Origin: CAVQFC01 sp036497895
Lineage (GTDB): Bacteria > Acidobacteriota > Vicinamibacteria > Vicinamibacterales > CAVVIG01
Assembly (NCBI GenBank): GCA_036497895.1
Contig: DASXIR010000263.1
Coordinates: 1 to 31,846, forward strand
Reading direction: 5' to 3'
Length of the DNA stretch: 31,846 nucleotides
Shown here piece after piece: positions 29,852 to 31,846 of this stretch. How positions within the stretch are numbered: position 1 is the stretch's first letter; the number at the start of each line of letters is the position of its first letter. The notes below the pieces were generated by a model, which worked only from the letters and a program-made list of their open reading frames with translations, was not told the DNA's origin and did no database searches. Position numbers and translations under genes: made by a program.

Positions 29852-30925
29852 CTATGGTTTCTTCGGCGCCGCGAATGGTCCAACTTCCGGCCTGCCCTGG
29901 GTGTTGGCCAGCGTACCGAGTTCTGCGGCGGCACCGCGCGCAATCGCCGCCGTCTCGCTTCCGGCCTGGAAACAGGTGAAGTCCGGTCGATCCCTCCACG
30001 CGAACGGACCGCACAGCCTCACGCCCGCCTTGATCGCCGCGTCGTGAACGATGTTGATGGCGCGTTCGTAGTCGGGTGTCCCCTGCCGGTAGCCTGAGAA
30101 GTTGCCGAGGTCGCCGCTGGCGGCGAACACCGCACTGACGCCTGGCACCTTAGCAATCTCGTCGGCGTCCTTCAGGCCGTCGAGCGTTTCAATCATCTCG
30201 ATGAGCACGACGTTGTCGTTGATCGTGTTGCGATAGCCGCCAGGAACGCTGCCCCACATGTTCGGGTCGAACGCCTGGCCGCCGCCGTTGCTGCGCCGGC
30301 CGAGCGGCGGGAAATACGTCCAGTCGCGCGCGTCCTTCGCTTCGGCCAGCGAGTCGATCGTCGGGACGACGACCACCAGCGCGCCGGCATCGAGCGCATG
30401 CTGAATTTCGCGCTCGTCGGTGTAGGCGACCCGCACCCCTGGCACCGCTTTGGCGTTGGGGCACGCACGCCACATCCGCGCGACCGCCTGCCAGTCGCGC
30501 GAGTCGTGCTGCATCTCGGTCCAGATGAAGTCGTAACCGGCGTTGGCCATCGCACAATAGGTTTCAGGATCGGTGCCGCTGAAGACCGTGCCGCCGGTTA
30601 CCTTCCCGCCTTGCATCAGCTTCAGCTTCACCGGATTCCAGATTTTGGAACCGGGCGGTGGATTGAACGCCGTGCCGTATTTCCACGTCGCCGCATTGAA
30701 CGGACCCTGATTCACGGCGCCCGCCGGGGCGGTTTGACGCGCTCCACTGTCCTTTCCCGCCGGAGCAGCCAATGGGAATGACGTGGCTCCCGGCTGGGCG
30801 TTGTTGGCGTACGGATCGGCGTTCGGCGCCGGCGGCTGCTGCCCTGGAGCGGCCGGCGTTTGAGCCGAAAACGTGGCGATGGCGACCAGGACGCACACAA
30901 CGATGGCGAGGGCTAGATGCTTCAC
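29852..30925 (-). CDS. Exported HpcH/HpaI aldolase-citrate lyase family protein
   Basis: A 357-aa TIM-barrel protein. A signal peptide (KHLALAIVVCVLVAIATF) and a Pro/Ala/Gln/Gly-rich linker (about 25-70) precede the barrel. Family blocks: WTEMQHDSRDW (base/metal region), a VPTIDSLAEAKDA strand, EMIETLDGLKDADEIAKVPG (metal-binding Glu) and FAASGDLGNFSG (metal-binding Asp). HpcH/HpaI enzymes cleave or form pyruvate- or glyoxylate-linked carbon-carbon bonds with a divalent metal and are normally cytosolic; this copy is predicted periplasmic. The start is GTG 30925, fixed by GAGGAGGA 5 nt upstream; a longer in-frame start near 30958 is unlikely. Downstream, the methyltransferase begins 2 nt after the stop. 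Confidence 0.83.
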   Translation of the reverse strand: MKHLALAIVVCVLVAIATFSAQTPAAPGQQPPAPNADPYANNAQPGATSFPLAAPAGKDSGARQTAPAGAVNQGPFNAATWKYGTAFNPPPGSKIWNPVKLKLMQGGKVTGGTVFSGTDPETYCAMANAGYDFIWTEMQHDSRDWQAVARMWRACPNAKAVPGVRVAYTDEREIQHALDAGALVVVVPTIDSLAEAKDARDWTYFPPLGRRSNGGGQAFDPNMWGSVPGGYRNTINDNVVLIEMIETLDGLKDADEIAKVPGVSAVFAASGDLGNFSGYRQGTPDYERAINIVHDAAIKAGVRLCGPFAWRDRPDFTCFQAGSETAAIARGAAAELGTLANTQGRPEVGPFAAPKKP

Positions 30926-30930
30926 GACAG

Positions 30931-30938
30931 TCCTCCTC
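30931..30938 (-). promoter_or_regulatory. Strong Shine-Dalgarno fixing the aldolase GTG start
   Basis: GAGGAGGA on the - strand, 5 nt before GTG 30925. It rules in the GTG over the upstream in-frame codon used by a longer open frame. Confidence 0.85.
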
Positions 30939-30986
30939 AAACGAAGAACGTGGAACAAGACCGACGAACGGAGACCGCGAACGCTA

Positions 30987-31846
30987 CTACGATCTCGGCG
31001 TCGTCGCCAGATAGCTGCGGCGCGAACGAGCCGTCAGGCTCGGCGAGGTGAGATGCAACGTAATCTCGTGCAGCTTGCCATCGAGCTTGAGCGGTGTGAA
31101 TCCGAGCGCGTATTGATGGTGAAGCTCGTCGGCAACTCGCGTGAACGTGGTCGCGAGATCGTCGGTCGAGGTCAGCTCGAAGTATCCGCCGCCAGTGGCC
31201 GCGGCGATCTTCGGAAGACCCTCGTCCGGCCGATCGGGCTGGCCGCCGCCACTCCCGGAGCCGCCGCCGTAGCCTCGTCCGCCGCCGTGCCCGCCGCCGC
31301 GGCCATAGCCACCGCCGCCACCGTGATGTCCGCCGCCGTAACCGCCGTAACCGCCGCGCGGCGCCCCGCCGTAGCCGCCACCGCCGCTGAAGCCGATCGC
31401 GTAGACCATCACGTCCTCTTCCTCGGCCCGCTTCATCACGCTCTTCAGACTGCTGTTGTTGTTGCTGGCATTCATCGGCGCGTCGCGGCCGTCAGTGAAT
31501 ACCAGCACGACGCGGCGTCCCTGCTGATGCAGCAGGTCGGTGATGCCGACGTTGATCGCATTCCACAGCGGCGTGGGTCCCTCGAACTGAAGCTCGGTCC
31601 GCAAAATCTTCAGGAGCTCATCGTGGTCAGCGGTGAAGTCGCGCGGATCGACCTGAATCCGATCCGAGAAGCTGCCGATGCGCGCCTTGTCGGCAGGCAA
31701 CATCCCCTGCACGAACTGTTCGGCAGCCTGCTCCACCAGCTCGAAGTTCGATCGCATGCTGGTGCTGCGATCGAGCAGGATGACAACCGTGATCGGCTGA
31801 ATGTCGTTGGCGAAGAGCGTCAACTCCTGCCGCTTGCCGTTGTCGT
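30987..31846 (-). CDS. VWFA-related protein (5' end beyond the window)
   Basis: The C-terminal part of an acidobacterial VWFA-related protein; the reading frame is still open at the right edge. The bases before the first internal start encode NGKRQEL, which with LTLFANDIQPITVVILLDRSTSM is the usual junction between the N-terminal Ig-like region and the vWA domain. The MIDAS metal site is visible: DRSTS, the Thr in EGPTPLW and TDGRD. A Gly/Tyr/His/Arg-rich stretch of about 45 residues (coding 31237-31395) interrupts the domain after the MVYAIGF strand. The C-terminal half (YFELTSTDDLATTFTRVADELHHQYALGF) is typical. Such proteins are exported and of unknown function. The stop TAG is 62 nt upstream of the aldolase GTG. 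Confidence 0.88.
   Translation of the reverse strand, partial: DNGKRQELTLFANDIQPITVVILLDRSTSMRSNFELVEQAAEQFVQGMLPADKARIGSFSDRIQVDPRDFTADHDELLKILRTELQFEGPTPLWNAINVGITDLLHQQGRRVVLVFTDGRDAPMNASNNNSSLKSVMKRAEEEDVMVYAIGFSGGGGYGGAPRGGYGGYGGGHHGGGGGYGRGGGHGGGRGYGGGSGSGGGQPDRPDEGLPKIAAATGGGYFELTSTDDLATTFTRVADELHHQYALGFTPLKLDGKLHEITLHLTSPSLTARSRRSYLATTPRS

Overview
The window looks like chromosomal DNA of a member of the Acidobacteriota, most likely Vicinamibacteria or a close relative. This is inferred from gene content, not a marker gene. The DNA is GC-rich. It carries an orphan MacB/FtsX-type double permease of the acidobacterial ADOP type, a VWFA-related protein, a Vps10/sortilin-like BNR protein, an Oar-like TonB-dependent receptor with an N-terminal carboxypeptidase-regulatory domain, a quinoprotein dehydrogenase, an FG-GAP protein and a fused MFS/spermidine synthase. 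I see no phage, transposase, rRNA, tRNA or CRISPR. Every stretch without a gene is shorter than 300 bases.

Layout. 20-886 (-) is GluQRS, divergent from a + strand run at 885-9624: quinoprotein dehydrogenase, TonB-dependent receptor, MBL-fold hydrolase, two SAM methyltransferases and a VOC protein with a basic tail. A long - strand block, 9638-25207, follows (upstream genes at higher coordinates). It holds VOC protein, cytochrome P450, a small membrane protein and a sortilin-like protein in one tight operon; then DoxX, fused MFS/spermidine synthase, SWIB, serine hydrolase, Tat-exported aminotransferase and FG-GAP protein; then a four-gene overlapping operon of DinB, YdeI, an SSAT-like GNAT and an unusual SDR. 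At 25247-27742 (+) lies the ADOP permease. From 28458 to the right edge (-) are a YbcI-like membrane protein, YaeQ, a methyltransferase, an exported HpcH/HpaI-like aldolase and a VWFA-related protein cut by the window edge.

How the genes fit together. Many products carry Sec or Tat signals (quinoprotein, receptor, MBL hydrolase, sortilin-like, serine hydrolase, aminotransferase, FG-GAP, aldolase). The region therefore looks like envelope and periplasmic housekeeping rather than one pathway. The firm operon signals are ATGA or TGATG overlaps: 118-aa membrane protein/P450, DinB/YdeI, YdeI/GNAT and YaeQ/YbcI-like.

Most unusual are short 7-bp (heptad) tandem repeats sitting directly at the 3' ends of several genes, sometimes supplying the stop codon. 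Others are a terminator hairpin overlapping the 5' end of the MBL gene, a divergent gene pair whose start codons overlap in one CATG, several probably leaderless starts, and an SDR-fold protein with a four-cysteine N-terminal module and no catalytic tyrosine.
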